This document shows, in pieces, positions 28,396-38,326 of a DNA stretch of 64,000 bases. The DNA is from an uncultured Bacteroidales bacterium. GTDB lineage: Bacteria; Bacteroidota; Bacteroidia; Bacteroidales; UBA932. The stretch is taken from assembly GCA_944326235.1 (NCBI GenBank), contig CALVDH010000006.1:1-64000 (forward strand), read 5' to 3'. A program made the position numbers and the translations under genes. Numbering within the stretch: position 1 is the first letter of the stretch; every line of letters begins with the position of its first letter. The notes under the pieces are model-generated. The model was not told the DNA's origin. It saw nothing but the letters and a program-made list of their open reading frames with translations, and did not search any database.

Positions 28396-29871
28396 ATGGC
28401 AAAGACTGTGAGAACCAAGAAAAAGGAAGTCTCTATCGACGCCCTCGGACTGGAGGCCGGCAAGGTGCCCCCTCAGGCCGTGGATGTGGAGGAGGCCGTG
28501 CTGGGAGCGATGATGATCGAGCCCAACTGCGTGCCGGATGTGCTGGAGCGCCTGACCGCCGAATGTTTCTACAAGGAGGCCAACCGCAAGATATTCTCGG
28601 CCATTTCCGCCCTCACCAAGGACCATGAGCCGGTGGATATATTCACCGTGGCCGAGGCCCTCAAGCGGACGGGAGACCTGGAGGCGGTGGGAGGACCGTA
28701 CTACCTCAGCCTGCTCTCCTCCAAGGTGGGAGCGGCCGCGCATGTCGAGTACCATGTCAATATATTGCTTCAGAAACACATACAGAGGGAGTTGATCACC
28801 ATCTCGGCGGAGGTGCAGCGCGACTCCTTCGATGACAGCATACCGGTGGACGACCTGCTCAACAACGCGCAGCAGAAGCTTTTCGAGCTGGCTGAGCGGA
28901 ATATGAAGCGGGAGACTCTTCCGGTGCAGGACGTGCTCAAGGACACCGTGGCGGAGATAGAGGCCAACCAGGACCGTACCGACGGCCTGAGCGGAGTGCC
29001 CTCTGGCTTTACCGGCATCGATAAGGTGACCCTGGGCTGGCAGGAGTCCGACCTGGTGATCATCGCGGCCCGTCCTTCGATGGGTAAGACGGCCTTCGTG
29101 CTGACCATGGCCCGCAATATGGCCGTGGACCATCATATCCCGGTGGCGTTCTTCTCCCTGGAGATGTCCTCCAAGCAGTTGGTAAAGAGGCTTCTGGTCT
29201 CAGAGACAGGGCTGTCCTCGGAGAAGATCCGCGGCGGCAAGAGGCTGCTGGACTACGAGCTGGTACAGCTGCACGAGCGTATCAAGGATCTTTCGGCCGC
29301 ACCCCTGTTCATAGACGACACGCCGTCCATCTCCATATACGAGCTGCGCTCCAAGGTACGCCGTCTGGTGCGCAACGCGGGAGTCAAGCTCATCATCATC
29401 GACTACCTGCAGCTGATGACCGGCCCTCCGGAACTCAGGGGAATGAGGGAGCAGGAGGTGTCCAATATCTCCCGCTCGCTCAAGGCTATAGCCAAGGAGA
29501 TGTCCATTCCCGTCATCGCTCTGTCACAGCTCAGCCGTGATGTGGAGAAGCGCGGAGGCAACAAGATTCCGCAGCTGAGTGACCTGCGTGAGTCCGGAGC
29601 CATAGAACAGGACGCGGATATCGTGATGTTCATCCATCGCCCGGACTATTACGGCACGGAGGATGAGGGAGCGGTGCCCGGACAGGCCCAGATCATCATA
29701 GCCAAGCACCGTAACGGCTCCACCGATGTGGTGCCCATGATATTCCGCAAGAACGAGGCCCGGTTCGTGGATGCCAACGAAGGAGGCTTCATCGTGCCGG
29801 AGGACGATGTGGAGGAGTATCAGGGAGTGGAGTCGAGCATGAACAATTCGGAATTTGAACAGGAGTTCTAG
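28396..29871 (+). CDS. dnaB: Replicative DNA helicase DnaB
   Basis: A 491-residue helicase that unwinds the fork as a hexamer. The N-terminal DnaB domain (about 24-130, PPQAVDVEEAVLGAMM) precedes the RecA-like motor: Walker A ARPSMGKT near residue 223, Walker B LIIIDYLQLM near residue 333 and arginine-finger region AKHRNGST near residue 435. No intein is present. Its last 17 bases overlap the next gene. Confidence 0.97.
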   Translation: MAKTVRTKKKEVSIDALGLEAGKVPPQAVDVEEAVLGAMMIEPNCVPDVLERLTAECFYKEANRKIFSAISALTKDHEPVDIFTVAEALKRTGDLEAVGGPYYLSLLSSKVGAAAHVEYHVNILLQKHIQRELITISAEVQRDSFDDSIPVDDLLNNAQQKLFELAERNMKRETLPVQDVLKDTVAEIEANQDRTDGLSGVPSGFTGIDKVTLGWQESDLVIIAARPSMGKTAFVLTMARNMAVDHHIPVAFFSLEMSSKQLVKRLLVSETGLSSEKIRGGKRLLDYELVQLHERIKDLSAAPLFIDDTPSISIYELRSKVRRLVRNAGVKLIIIDYLQLMTGPPELRGMREQEVSNISRSLKAIAKEMSIPVIALSQLSRDVEKRGGNKIPQLSDLRESGAIEQDADIVMFIHRPDYYGTEDEGAVPGQAQIIIAKHRNGSTDVVPMIFRKNEARFVDANEGGFIVPEDDVEEYQGVESSMNNSEFEQEF

Positions 29872-30724
29872 ATATATCGCAACTGTGGCCGGGCTGGCGC
29901 TCATCCTGTGCGCGGTACTGCCCCGGCAGCTTCAGGGCCAGTGCTATCCGGTCCATCCTGCCCTGGAGGAGGACCATGCCTTTGCCCTGGGGGAGAGGCT
30001 GTCCTACATTATCCATTATAAGTGGCTGGGTATACGCACCGATGTCGGAGCCGCCGAGGTCAATCTCCTGGACGGCGGTACCCGTAACGGACGCCGGCTG
30101 CTGCATCCGGTGGCGGTGGGTACGACCTACCGGTTCTGGGATGTCTTTTTCAAGGTGAGGGACCGCTATGAATCGGTGTTCTACGAGGACAGCGTCCGGC
30201 CGGTATATTTCCACCGGGACATACACGAGGGCAAGTACACTATCCAGAATTATTTTCAATGGGACGACACTACCCACGCCATAGACGCGCAGGTGGTCAG
30301 GCGCTCCGGCGTGAGGGATACCCTTCTGCCGGGCCATGAGTGCACCTTCGATGTGCTGACCCTGTTCTACAATGCCCGCAATATGGACCTGGAGGCCCTG
30401 AAGCCCGGAGTGAACAATCCTGTTTCCTTCGTTATAGACGAGGAGATATTCGATATCTATTTCCGTTTTATCGGAAGGGAGGAGAAGAGGGTGCCCGGGC
30501 TGGGTGTGTTCAGGACTCTCAAGTTCGCCGCCAAGGTAGTGGCCGGGGAGGTGTTTACCGGCGAGCAGGAGATGATTATCTGGGTGTCGGATGACATGAA
30601 CCGCGTTCCGCTGCTCTTCGAGTCGCCCATCATCGTCGGGTCTGTCTTCGGACGGCTGTCGGACTGGGACGGGCTGCGCTATCCTCTGGAAGAATGTAAG
30701 GTCATTAAAAACAATAGAAAATGA
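29855..30724 (+). CDS. DUF3108-family exported protein with a TTG start
   Basis: A 289-residue protein with a hydrophobic N-terminal signal (about residues 8-25) and, behind it, the DUF3108 features EDHAFALGERLSYIIHYKWL and VWKFRxxxxYE-like strands. Upstream in frame there is a TGA at 29840, and the only usual start codon before the signal peptide is TTG at 29855, inside dnaB. The family is periplasmic or outer-membrane linked and of unknown function. It overlaps rseC by ATGA, tying it to the Rnf operon. Confidence 0.8.
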   Translation: MNRSSRYIATVAGLALILCAVLPRQLQGQCYPVHPALEEDHAFALGERLSYIIHYKWLGIRTDVGAAEVNLLDGGTRNGRRLLHPVAVGTTYRFWDVFFKVRDRYESVFYEDSVRPVYFHRDIHEGKYTIQNYFQWDDTTHAIDAQVVRRSGVRDTLLPGHECTFDVLTLFYNARNMDLEALKPGVNNPVSFVIDEEIFDIYFRFIGREEKRVPGLGVFRTLKFAAKVVAGEVFTGEQEMIIWVSDDMNRVPLLFESPIIVGSVFGRLSDWDGLRYPLEECKVIKNNRK

Positions 30725-31161
30725 AACAGCAACAGTCATCATCAGCAGTAATCAGGCACGAGGGACGGGTTCTGTCCGTCACCTCGGTCCAGACCAAGGT
30801 CGAGATACTGGCTCAGACGGCCTGTGCGGCATGTCACGCCAAGGCTGTCTGCGGGGCTTCCAACGGTGAGAGCCGTGTAATAACCATCCGCCGCGAGGAC
30901 GACGGAAAGATCAAGCCGGAGGACAGGGTCAATGTGGTTGTCCGTCAGGGCCAGGGCTTCAAGGCAGTTTTTATCGCTTATTTAATTCCTTTGTTCATTC
31001 TATTGGTTTTATTATTAACTTTGCCTCTGTTTTTTGAGAATGAACTGGTGACGGGGCTCGGGGCACTGGGATTCGTGGCTCTTTATTACCTGGTGCTCGC
31101 TCAGTTCAGGGACAGGCTCAACAGCGGATTCGTATTTACGGTTGAAAAGATTAATAACTAA
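30721..31161 (+). CDS. RseC/SoxR-reducing-system family protein
   Basis: A 146-residue protein with a Cys-rich N-terminal block (C-x2-C-x5-C in CAACHAKAVC) that could hold a metal or iron-sulfur cluster, and two membrane helices (about 81-103 and 107-126). It is the usual first gene of Bacteroidota rnf operons and is thought to take electrons from, or help assemble, the Rnf complex. Confidence 0.85.
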   Translation: MKQQQSSSAVIRHEGRVLSVTSVQTKVEILAQTACAACHAKAVCGASNGESRVITIRREDDGKIKPEDRVNVVVRQGQGFKAVFIAYLIPLFILLVLLLTLPLFFENELVTGLGALGFVALYYLVLAQFRDRLNSGFVFTVEKINN

Positions 31162-31167
31162 CAACAG

Positions 31168-32025
31168 ATGGGTACAACATTTATTTTCACTGTCGTCATT
31201 CTCAGCGTGCTGGGATTGCTGCTGGCGGTAGTTCTATTCCTCGTTGCGAAGAAGTTCCAGGTGGTGGAGGATCCCCTCATCGATGTCGTCGAGGCCACTA
31301 TGCCCGGAGCCAACTGCGGCGGCTGCGGCTTCGCCGGCTGCCGGGCTTTCGCCGAGGCCTGCGTCAAGTCCAAGTCCCTTGACGGCAAGTTCTGTCCTGT
31401 AGGCGGCAATGCCGTCATGCAGAAAGTGGCCGCTCATCTTGGAGTCGCCATGGAGGAGAAGGCTCCCATGGTGGCCGTGGTAAGGTGCAACGGTACCTGT
31501 GCCAACAGGGTGCGCACCAACGAGTACGACGGCTCCTCCTCCTGCCGTATCATGAGCACCCTCTACAGCGGAGACACTGCGTGCCGGTACGGCTGTCTGG
31601 GCTGCGGGGACTGTGAGAAGGCCTGCCAGTTCGGCGCCATCAGGGTCAATCCCGAAACCCTCATCCCAGAGGTCGACGAGGACAGGTGCACAGCCTGCGG
31701 AGCCTGCGTCAGGGCATGTCCCAAGGGCATCATCGAGCTGCGCAACAAGGGTCCCAAGAACCGCCGCGTCTTTGTCTCCTGCATGAATCAGGACAAGGGC
31801 GGTATCGCCCGCAAGGCCTGCACTGCCGCCTGCATCGGCTGCCGCAAGTGCGAGAAGACCTGCCCCTTCGGCGCCATCACAGTAGAGAACAATCTGGCCT
31901 ACATCGATTTCAACAAATGCAAGCTCTGCCGTAAATGCGTGGCCGAGTGCCCCACGGGAGCCATCCACGCCGTGAACTTCCCTCCGAAGCCGGCCGCTCC
32001 TGCAGCAGAAACACCTAAAGAATAA
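31168..32025 (+). CDS. rsxB: Rnf electron transport complex subunit B
   Basis: A 285-residue protein with an N-terminal membrane helix (about 5-27), the 4Fe-4S domain CGGCGFAGCRAFAEAC near residue 50, and several ferredoxin-type CxxCxxCxxxC motifs: CLGCGDCEKAC, CTACGACVRAC, CIGCRKCEKTC and CKLCRKCVAEC. It links reduced ferredoxin to the membrane part of the Rnf complex, which exchanges electrons with NAD+ while moving Na+ or H+. First of six consecutive rnf structural genes. Confidence 0.95.
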   Translation: MGTTFIFTVVILSVLGLLLAVVLFLVAKKFQVVEDPLIDVVEATMPGANCGGCGFAGCRAFAEACVKSKSLDGKFCPVGGNAVMQKVAAHLGVAMEEKAPMVAVVRCNGTCANRVRTNEYDGSSSCRIMSTLYSGDTACRYGCLGCGDCEKACQFGAIRVNPETLIPEVDEDRCTACGACVRACPKGIIELRNKGPKNRRVFVSCMNQDKGGIARKACTAACIGCRKCEKTCPFGAITVENNLAYIDFNKCKLCRKCVAECPTGAIHAVNFPPKPAAPAAETPKE

Positions 32026-32029
32026 CCGC

Positions 32030-33367
32030 ATGAGACGTACATTTTCAATGGGTGGTGTCCACCCCCGCGACTGCAAGATATCCGCTGACTCAGCGATAGA
32101 GATATTCCCTCTGCCACAGAGGATGTACATTTCCATGTCCCAGCATCTGGGAGCACCGGCCAAGCCCCTTGTCCAGAAAGGCGACAAGGTCAGGGTCGGA
32201 CAGATGATAGGAGCCTCCGCCGGTTTCATCTCCGCCAATATCCACAGCTCCGTATCCGGTACAGTAGCCGCCGTCGAGCCATACGCCGACCTGGCCGGCA
32301 ACCCCGTGATGCACGTAGTGATAGACGTGGAGGGTGACGAGTGGGAGGAGAACATTGACCGCACACCCGATATTGTGCGTGAGATAACCCTTGGTCCTGC
32401 CGAGATTATAAAGAGAATCGCCGATTGCGGCATAGTGGGTATGGGCGGTGCTTCCTTCCCGACCCATGTCAAGCTGTCTCCCCCTCCGGGAAAGAAGGCC
32501 GAATTCCTGATTATCAACGGGGCCGAGTGCGAGCCTTACCTGACCTCGGACTACCGCCTGATGGTCGAGCATCCGGAAGAGGTCCTGCTGGGCGCCCGTA
32601 TCATGATGAAGGCCCTGGGTGTGACCAAAGGCTATATCGGCATAGAGGACAACAAGCCCGCCGCCATAGAGGCCATGCGTAGGCTGACCGCCTCCTCCTA
32701 TACGGAGATAGAGGTGGTTCCTCTGAAGAAGAAATACCCTCAGGGCGGTGAGAAGCAGCTCATCGACGCTGTCACCGGCCGTAAGGTGCCCTCGATGGGC
32801 CTGCCCATCGACACCGGGGTGGTGGTGCAGAACGTGGGTACTTCCTACGCCGTGTATGAGGCCGTACAGAAGAACAAGCCTCTCTTCGAGGGAGTGATGA
32901 CCATTACCGGACAGTGCCTGGGAGGACAGCACAACTTCCTGGTGCGTACCGGCACCACATTTGACCGTATCCTGGAGTATGTGGGCGGAGTGCCGCAGAC
33001 TGCGGCCAAGATCATCAGCGGAGGTCCCATGATGGGCAAGGCTGTGTCCAATCTGTCCGCCGCCACCGTCAAGAGCTCCTCGTCCCTGCTTCTGCTTACC
33101 GAGGAACAGACCCGCCGCCGTGCCGAGGGCGAGTGCATCCGCTGCGGCAAATGCGTTGAGGCCTGTCCTATGGGGCTGGAGCCCTATCTGCTCAACAAGC
33201 TCTCCCGTGCCGGCCGCATGGAGGAACTGGAGGAGCACAAGGTGTACGACTGCATCGAGTGCGGATGCTGCATGTTCACCTGTCCCGCATATATACCGCT
33301 GCTCGACTACATCCGCACCGGCAAGGCCGATGTGATGCGTATCATGCGCAGCCGTCCTAAAAAGTAA
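32030..33367 (+). CDS. rsxC: Rnf electron transport complex subunit C
   Basis: A 445-residue protein. The NADH/FMN-binding Rossmann-like part has GMGGASFPTHVK near residue 145, and two 4Fe-4S sites follow (CIRCGKCVEACP near residue 370, CIECGCCMFTCP near residue 409). It is the NADH-binding subunit, in the short form without the long Ala/Lys tail of E. coli RsxC. It begins four bases after rsxB. Confidence 0.95.
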   Translation: MRRTFSMGGVHPRDCKISADSAIEIFPLPQRMYISMSQHLGAPAKPLVQKGDKVRVGQMIGASAGFISANIHSSVSGTVAAVEPYADLAGNPVMHVVIDVEGDEWEENIDRTPDIVREITLGPAEIIKRIADCGIVGMGGASFPTHVKLSPPPGKKAEFLIINGAECEPYLTSDYRLMVEHPEEVLLGARIMMKALGVTKGYIGIEDNKPAAIEAMRRLTASSYTEIEVVPLKKKYPQGGEKQLIDAVTGRKVPSMGLPIDTGVVVQNVGTSYAVYEAVQKNKPLFEGVMTITGQCLGGQHNFLVRTGTTFDRILEYVGGVPQTAAKIISGGPMMGKAVSNLSAATVKSSSSLLLLTEEQTRRRAEGECIRCGKCVEACPMGLEPYLLNKLSRAGRMEELEEHKVYDCIECGCCMFTCPAYIPLLDYIRTGKADVMRIMRSRPKK

Positions 33368-33388
33368 CCGATTAAATACTTGAGATAT

Positions 33389-34393
33389 ATGAGAAAGCTG
33401 ATAGTCTCTCCCGCACCTCACGTGCACGGCAGCGAGAGCACCAGGAAGATCATGCTGGACGTGATCATAGCCCTGGCTCCCTCGATGCTGGTGGCCGTGT
33501 ATTTCTTCGGCCTGAGCGCCATCCAGCTCCTGCTGGTGTCAGTGCTCGTCTGCGTGGGACTGGAGTACCTGATTCAGAAATACATGCTCCGCAGGCAGCC
33601 CACGGTCAGTGACCTGTCTGCCGTAGTGACCGGAGTGCTTCTGGCGCTCAACCTCCCTCCCTCGGCTCCCTGGTGGGTGGCCGTGATAGGCGGCGTGGTG
33701 GCCATAGGAATTACCAAGATGACATTCGGAGGCCTGGGACACAACATCTTCAACCCCGCCCTGGTGGGCCGTGTCTTCCTTCTGGTCTCCTTCCCCGTAA
33801 TCATGACGGACTGGACGGTGCCTGAGTCGATCTTCCGTCCGGGAGTGGATGCCGTATCCGGTGCGACTCCTCTCGCCATGATTAAGGAAGGGCTGGCTCA
33901 GGGGCAGACGGTGGACCAGATTCTGGCGGCCAATCCCGACCTCTCGTACGGTCAGATGCTCTTTGCCCGGGCAGGCGGCTCTGCCGGCGAGGCCTCGGCC
34001 CTGGCTCTGATTCTGGGATTCATCTACCTGCTGGTACGCAAGGTCATCCGTCCCCATATTCCCGTCACCATCATTCTGACTGTGGCCGTGATGTCCGGCA
34101 TCTTCTGGCTGATCAACCCTGAGCAGTACACCGATCCTCTGTTCAACATCCTCACCGGAGGTCTCCTCCTCGGCTCCATCTTCATGGCCACCGACTATGT
34201 GACCTCACCGATGGCGCCCAAGGGCATGATCATCTACGGTATCGGTATCGGAGTGCTCACGGTGCTCATCCGCTATTTCGGTTCCTATCCCGAAGGAGTG
34301 TCCTTCGCTATACTGATTATGAACTCTATAGTTCCCCTGCTCAACAAATACATAAAGCCCGCAAGGTTCGGGAAGGAGGTAAAACATGCCTAA
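33389..34393 (+). CDS. rsxD: Rnf electron transport complex subunit D
   Basis: A 334-residue membrane protein with about nine to ten helices. The covalent-FMN motif SGAT is visible in DAVSGATPLAMIK near residue 155. An in-frame TTG lies three codons earlier, but the ATG at 33389 is preferred (MRKLIVSPAPHVHG). It overlaps rsxG by eight bases. Confidence 0.95.
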   Translation: MRKLIVSPAPHVHGSESTRKIMLDVIIALAPSMLVAVYFFGLSAIQLLLVSVLVCVGLEYLIQKYMLRRQPTVSDLSAVVTGVLLALNLPPSAPWWVAVIGGVVAIGITKMTFGGLGHNIFNPALVGRVFLLVSFPVIMTDWTVPESIFRPGVDAVSGATPLAMIKEGLAQGQTVDQILAANPDLSYGQMLFARAGGSAGEASALALILGFIYLLVRKVIRPHIPVTIILTVAVMSGIFWLINPEQYTDPLFNILTGGLLLGSIFMATDYVTSPMAPKGMIIYGIGIGVLTVLIRYFGSYPEGVSFAILIMNSIVPLLNKYIKPARFGKEVKHA

Positions 34394-34958
34394 AGAATCC
34401 ACACTCCGCAGCATGGCTGTCTGCCTCTTCCTGGTGTGTCTGGCCTGCTCAGCCCTCCTCGGAGGCGTGTATGTGCTGACCCTCGACAAGATCAACCAGG
34501 AGGTGGTCAAGAAGACCAATAACGCCATTGCCTTAGTAACGCCTGAGTTCGACAACGAGCCCTCCGCCGAGAGCCTCTCAGTCGAGCTGGACGGCGACGC
34601 GATTACCGTCTATCCCGCCAGGAAGGGCGGAAAGACTGTCGGATACGCCATAGAGTCCTTCACGTCGAAGGGCTTCAGCGGCACGATCAACATCATGGTC
34701 GGATTCGACATGGACGGCAACATCACCGGTACCTCAGTCATTTCCCACGCCGAGACTCCCGGTCTGGGCGCCAAGATGACCGAGCCCTCCTTCTATTCCC
34801 AGTTCGTGGGCAAGAACCCCGCGTCCTTCCGCCTGGCAGTGACCAAGGACGGAGGAGAGGTGGACGCCATCACTGCCTCCACCATCACCTCCAGAGCCTA
34901 CTGCGATGCCGTGGACAGGGCCTGGAGGGCATTTCAGAAAGTAGTAAACTCTAAATAG
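34386..34958 (+). CDS. rsxG: Rnf electron transport complex subunit G
   Basis: A 190-residue protein with one N-terminal membrane helix (about 8-30) and a periplasmic FMN-binding domain. The flavinylation motif is in DAITASTITSRA near residue 162, with the FMN-acceptor Thr expected there. The SHAETPGLGAKM block is typical. It overlaps rsxD by eight bases. Confidence 0.95.
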   Translation: MPKESTLRSMAVCLFLVCLACSALLGGVYVLTLDKINQEVVKKTNNAIALVTPEFDNEPSAESLSVELDGDAITVYPARKGGKTVGYAIESFTSKGFSGTINIMVGFDMDGNITGTSVISHAETPGLGAKMTEPSFYSQFVGKNPASFRLAVTKDGGEVDAITASTITSRAYCDAVDRAWRAFQKVVNSK

Positions 34959-34967
34959 TTGCGGAAT

Positions 34968-35555
34968 ATGAGTAAACTGAGAATTATAATCAACGGCATC
35001 ATAAAGGACAACCCCACCTTCGTCCTCGTGCTCGGTATGTGCCCCACCATCGGCACCACCACTTCCGCGATCAACGGTATGGGAATGGGACTGGCCACGA
35101 CTTTCGTCCTGATTCTCTCCAATGTATTCATCTCCCTGTTCGCCAAGATGATTCCCGATAAGGTCAGGATACCTGCCTATATCGTGATCATAGCATCTTT
35201 CGTGACGGTGCTCCAGCTGCTGATGCAGGCCTATGTGCCCGACCTCTATGCGGCTCTGGGTCTGTTCATACCCCTTATCGTGGTGAACTGCATAATCCTC
35301 GGCCGTGCCGAGGCCTTCGCCAACAAGAACACTCCGGGAGACTCCGCTCTCGACGGCATCGGTATCGGACTCGGATTTACCCTGGCCCTTACCTTCATCG
35401 GACTGGTCCGCGAGCTGCTGGGCAGCCTCTCCCTCTTCGGTATGAAACTCGGCGAGGGTGACGGCATGCTGGCGTTCGTCCTGGCTCCCGGCGGATTCCT
35501 GGTGCTGGGATATCTCATGGTGATATTCAGGAAACTAATTAACAAAAAGGCTTAA
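34968..35555 (+). CDS. rsxE: Rnf electron transport complex subunit E
   Basis: A 195-residue protein with about six hydrophobic helices, including the segment [19 protein letters not shown] near residue 20, whose Cys is a conserved position for the intramembrane iron-sulfur site shared with RsxA. The ATG at 34968 is preferred to an in-frame TTG at 34959. Rnf E and A form the membrane core. Confidence 0.95.
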   Translation: MSKLRIIINGIIKDNPTFVLVLGMCPTIGTTTSAINGMGMGLATTFVLILSNVFISLFAKMIPDKVRIPAYIVIIASFVTVLQLLMQAYVPDLYAALGLFIPLIVVNCIILGRAEAFANKNTPGDSALDGIGIGLGFTLALTFIGLVRELLGSLSLFGMKLGEGDGMLAFVLAPGGFLVLGYLMVIFRKLINKKA

Positions 35556-35560
35556 TCGTT

Positions 35561-36160
35561 ATGGAATATCTGATAATTATCATATCGGCGATATTCGTCA
35601 ACAATATCGTACTGTCGCAGTTCCTCGGTATCTGTCCTTTCCTCGGTGTCTCCAACAAGGTAAGCACGGCTACCGGAATGTCGGCCGCCGTGGTCTTCGT
35701 GATCACTCTCTCGACTCTGGTGACCTACCTGCTGCACTACTATGTGCTGGTGCCTCTCGGAATAGAGTTCATGATGACCATAGTCTTCATCCTGGTCATA
35801 GCGGCTCTGGTGCAGATGGTGGAGATTATCCTCAAGAAGATATCGCCTTCGCTTTATCAGGCCCTCGGTATCTTCCTACCCCTGATTACCACCAACTGTA
35901 CCGTGCTCGGCGTGGCTATCAACGTGGTGACCAAGGAGTTTACCTTCGGAGGCGAGGCCCATCTGCTCAATCTTGGCGAGACCGTGGTCTATGCAGCCTC
36001 CAGTGCCCTCGGTTTCGGTGTGGCAATGGTGCTCTTCGCAGGTATCCGCGAGCAGATGGAGCTGATAGGCGTACCCAAGGCTTTCAAGGGCACTCCCATC
36101 GCCCTGATTACAGCCGGTATCCTGGCTATGGCGTTTATGGGATTCAGCGGATTGGTGTAG
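35561..36160 (+). CDS. rsxA: Rnf electron transport complex subunit A
   Basis: A 199-residue, six-helix membrane protein with the conserved [13 protein letters not shown] near residue 23 and [17 protein letters not shown] near residue 107; the two Cys positions match the intramembrane cluster of NqrE/RnfA. It is the last structural gene of the rnf operon and is followed four bases later by a small TPR gene. Confidence 0.95.
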   Translation: MEYLIIIISAIFVNNIVLSQFLGICPFLGVSNKVSTATGMSAAVVFVITLSTLVTYLLHYYVLVPLGIEFMMTIVFILVIAALVQMVEIILKKISPSLYQALGIFLPLITTNCTVLGVAINVVTKEFTFGGEAHLLNLGETVVYAASSALGFGVAMVLFAGIREQMELIGVPKAFKGTPIALITAGILAMAFMGFSGLV

Positions 36161-36164
36161 GCCT

Positions 36165-36437
36165 ATGTCGACAGTTATCGAGATAGAAAGACTGGTGGCC
36201 TCGGGACATCTGGACGAAGCCCGCGAGGAGCTGGAGAAGCTGCTGGCTTCGGAACCGGATAATTCCCATGCCTGGTTCCTGCTCGGCGGCATCTACCGCA
36301 GGCATGAGCTCTGGGGAGACGCCATCAATGCCTACAACCGTGCCAAGCTGATCGACCCGGAGGGTCCGGCGGCAGCTGCCATAGAGTCGATCTACGACAT
36401 CCTGCACTTCGTCAATGTGGATCTGATGAATCCCTAG
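36165..36437 (+). CDS. Small TPR-repeat protein downstream of the rnf operon
   Basis: A 90-residue protein with two tetratricopeptide-like helix pairs (about residues 4-36 and 38-70; ASEPDNSHAWFLLGGIYRR is typical). No signal peptide or membrane segment, so it is cytoplasmic. Four bases after rsxA, it is probably co-transcribed. Its stop overlaps the stop of the convergent methylase gene. A role as Rnf assembly or interaction partner is only suggested by position. Confidence 0.75.
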   Translation: MSTVIEIERLVASGHLDEAREELEKLLASEPDNSHAWFLLGGIYRRHELWGDAINAYNRAKLIDPEGPAAAAIESIYDILHFVNVDLMNP

Positions 36438-36976
36438 TCCCTCGGAGTCAGGACGTACAGGACTATACCTATCGCCACAGATACATTGAGCGAGTGCTTG
36501 GTGCCCCACTGGGGAATCTCCAGTGTGAAATCGCACAAGTCCACCGCTTCCTGAGATATGCCGTGCACTTCGTTTCCGAAGATCACGGCATACTGCTTCT
36601 CCGGGTCGAGTCTCCTTTCTCCCAGCAGGAAGCAGTCGGTGGATACGGAGTTCTCGGTCTGTTCCACTCCTATGACGGTGTATCCTTTGGCTTTCAGTTC
36701 GCGTACCGCCTCTACGGTGTCCTCCCGGTAGGTCCAGTCCACGGAAAATTCGGCTCCCAGAGCGGACTTGTGAATCTCGGGGGAGGGAGGGGTGGAGCTG
36801 ATGCCGCAGAGGACTATGCCCCGGATGCGGAAAGCATCGCCGGTACGGAAGGCCGAGCCGATGTTCTGACGGCTGCGGACATTGTCCAGAATCACTGTTA
36901 TGGGGCTTTTGGAGAGGGCCTTGTATTCCTCGACGGCGGGACGTCCGAGTTCGCTGTTCAATAATTTCCTAAACAT
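36434..36976 (-). CDS. TrmH/SpoU-family RNA ribose methyltransferase
   Basis: A 180-residue SPOUT enzyme with the three knot motifs: LDNVRSRQNIGSAFRTGDAF (about 33-52), VIFGNEVHGISQEAVDLCD (about 132-150) and IPQWGTKHSLNVSVAIGIVL (about 154-173). It probably makes a 2'-O-methyl mark in tRNA or rRNA; the target base is not deducible. It is short, with no N-terminal RNA-binding domain. Its start region lies back to back with the glyA promoter. Confidence 0.92.
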   Translation of the reverse strand: MFRKLLNSELGRPAVEEYKALSKSPITVILDNVRSRQNIGSAFRTGDAFRIRGIVLCGISSTPPSPEIHKSALGAEFSVDWTYREDTVEAVRELKAKGYTVIGVEQTENSVSTDCFLLGERRLDPEKQYAVIFGNEVHGISQEAVDLCDFTLEIPQWGTKHSLNVSVAIGIVLYVLTPRD

Positions 36977-37007
36977 TTGCCAAAAGATAAAATTTTGCTT
37001 ACATTCG
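36976..37007 (+). promoter_or_regulatory. Candidate promoter for glyA
   Basis: TTTG at 36976-36979 and TACATTCG at 37000-37007 are 20 bases apart; the -7 box has one mismatch to TAnnTTTG. It lies 39 bases upstream of the glyA start, in the gap between divergent genes. Confidence 0.5.
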
Positions 37008-37045
37008 CAAAGTTAAACTGAATTGAATAATTTTAACAAAATATT

Positions 37046-38326
37046 ATGAAACAGGATCTTCAAATATCTGAACTTATCAAGAAGGAAGAGAGCCGTCAGC
37101 TTCACGGCATCGAGCTCATCGCTTCTGAGAACTTTGTCACCAACAATGTCCTGGCAGCACTCGGGTCATGCCTGACCAACAAGTATGCCGAGGGTTATCC
37201 CGGAGCCCGCTACTACGGCGGCTGCGAGGTTGTGGACCAGGTGGAGCAGCTGGCTATCGACCGCCTCAAGGAACTTTACGGCGCTGAGTTTGCCAACGTA
37301 CAGCCTCACTCCGGAGCCCAGGCCAACATGGCTGTATTCATGGCATGTCTGAAGCCCGGCGACACCTTCATGGGTCTCGACCTGGCTCACGGCGGACACC
37401 TTACCCACGGCTCGCCCGTCAACATGTCCGGTATCAACTATCATCCCGTTGCCTACAAGCTCAACGAGGAGACCGGCCGTGTGGACTATGACCAGATGGA
37501 GCAGGCAGCCCTCGAGCACAAGCCCAAGCTGATCGTCGGCGGTGCTTCCGCTTATTCCCGTGAGTGGGACTGGAAGAGGATGCGTCAGATCGCAGACGAG
37601 GTGGGCGCCATCTTCATGGTCGATATGGCCCATCCTGCAGGACTTATCGCAGCCGGTCTGCTGGACAACCCTGTCAAGTACGCCCACATCGTCACCACCA
37701 CCACCCACAAGACCCTCCGCGGACCCCGTGGCGGTGCCATCATTATCGGCAAGGACTTCGAGAATCCTTGGGGCCTGAAGACTCCTAAGGGACAGATCAA
37801 GATGATGTCCCAGCTGATCAACTCCGCCGTCTTCCCCGGTATCCAGGGCGGTCCCCTCGAGCACTGCATCGGTGCCAAGGCCGTGGCTTTCTACGAGGCC
37901 CTGCAGCCTGAGTTCAAGGAGTACCAGATCCAGGTCAAGAAGAATGCCGCAGCCATGGCTCAGGCATTCATCGACAGGGGCTACAAGATCGTTTCCGGCG
38001 GTACTGACAACCACCTGATGCTGATCGACCTCCGCACCAAGTTCCCTGATCTGACAGGTAAGGTGGCAGAGAAGACCCTCGTGCGTGCCGACATTACAGT
38101 GAACAAGAACATGGTTCCCTTCGACAGCCGTACACCGTTCACCACTTCCGGTATCCGCGTAGGTACACCCGCCATCACTTCCAGAGGCCTGGTAGAGAAG
38201 GATATGGAGGCTATCGTCGAGCTTATTGACGAGGTTCTCTCAGACGTAGAGAACGAGGCTGTTATCGAGAAGGTTAAGAATGCCGCTCATGCTCTCGTTG
38301 CCGGTCGTCCTCTGAATGTATGGTAA
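37046..38326 (+). CDS. glyA: Serine hydroxymethyltransferase
   Basis: A 426-residue PLP enzyme that interconverts serine and glycine, loading one-carbon units on tetrahydrofolate. Key blocks: [20 protein letters not shown] near residue 22, [12 protein letters not shown] near 59, and the PLP lysine in [13 protein letters not shown] near 232. The product feeds one-carbon units to Fmt and the folate steps encoded elsewhere in the window. It is followed directly by a long palindrome and a terminator. Confidence 0.98.
   Translation: MKQDLQISELIKKEESRQLHGIELIASENFVTNNVLAALGSCLTNKYAEGYPGARYYGGCEVVDQVEQLAIDRLKELYGAEFANVQPHSGAQANMAVFMACLKPGDTFMGLDLAHGGHLTHGSPVNMSGINYHPVAYKLNEETGRVDYDQMEQAALEHKPKLIVGGASAYSREWDWKRMRQIADEVGAIFMVDMAHPAGLIAAGLLDNPVKYAHIVTTTTHKTLRGPRGGAIIIGKDFENPWGLKTPKGQIKMMSQLINSAVFPGIQGGPLEHCIGAKAVAFYEALQPEFKEYQIQVKKNAAAMAQAFIDRGYKIVSGGTDNHLMLIDLRTKFPDLTGKVAEKTLVRADITVNKNMVPFDSRTPFTTSGIRVGTPAITSRGLVEKDMEAIVELIDEVLSDVENEAVIEKVKNAAHALVAGRPLNVW

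Noticed and set aside
32090..33427. A 445-codon open frame on the minus strand opposite rsxC, and similar long antisense frames opposite thiC (42108-43535), pnp (45939-47714), guaB (51796-53205), hutH (57775-59094) and ftcD (61001-62749).
   Set aside because: The sense genes are unmistakable. GC-rich codon usage removes stops from the mirror frame, and the antisense proteins show no recognisable motifs.
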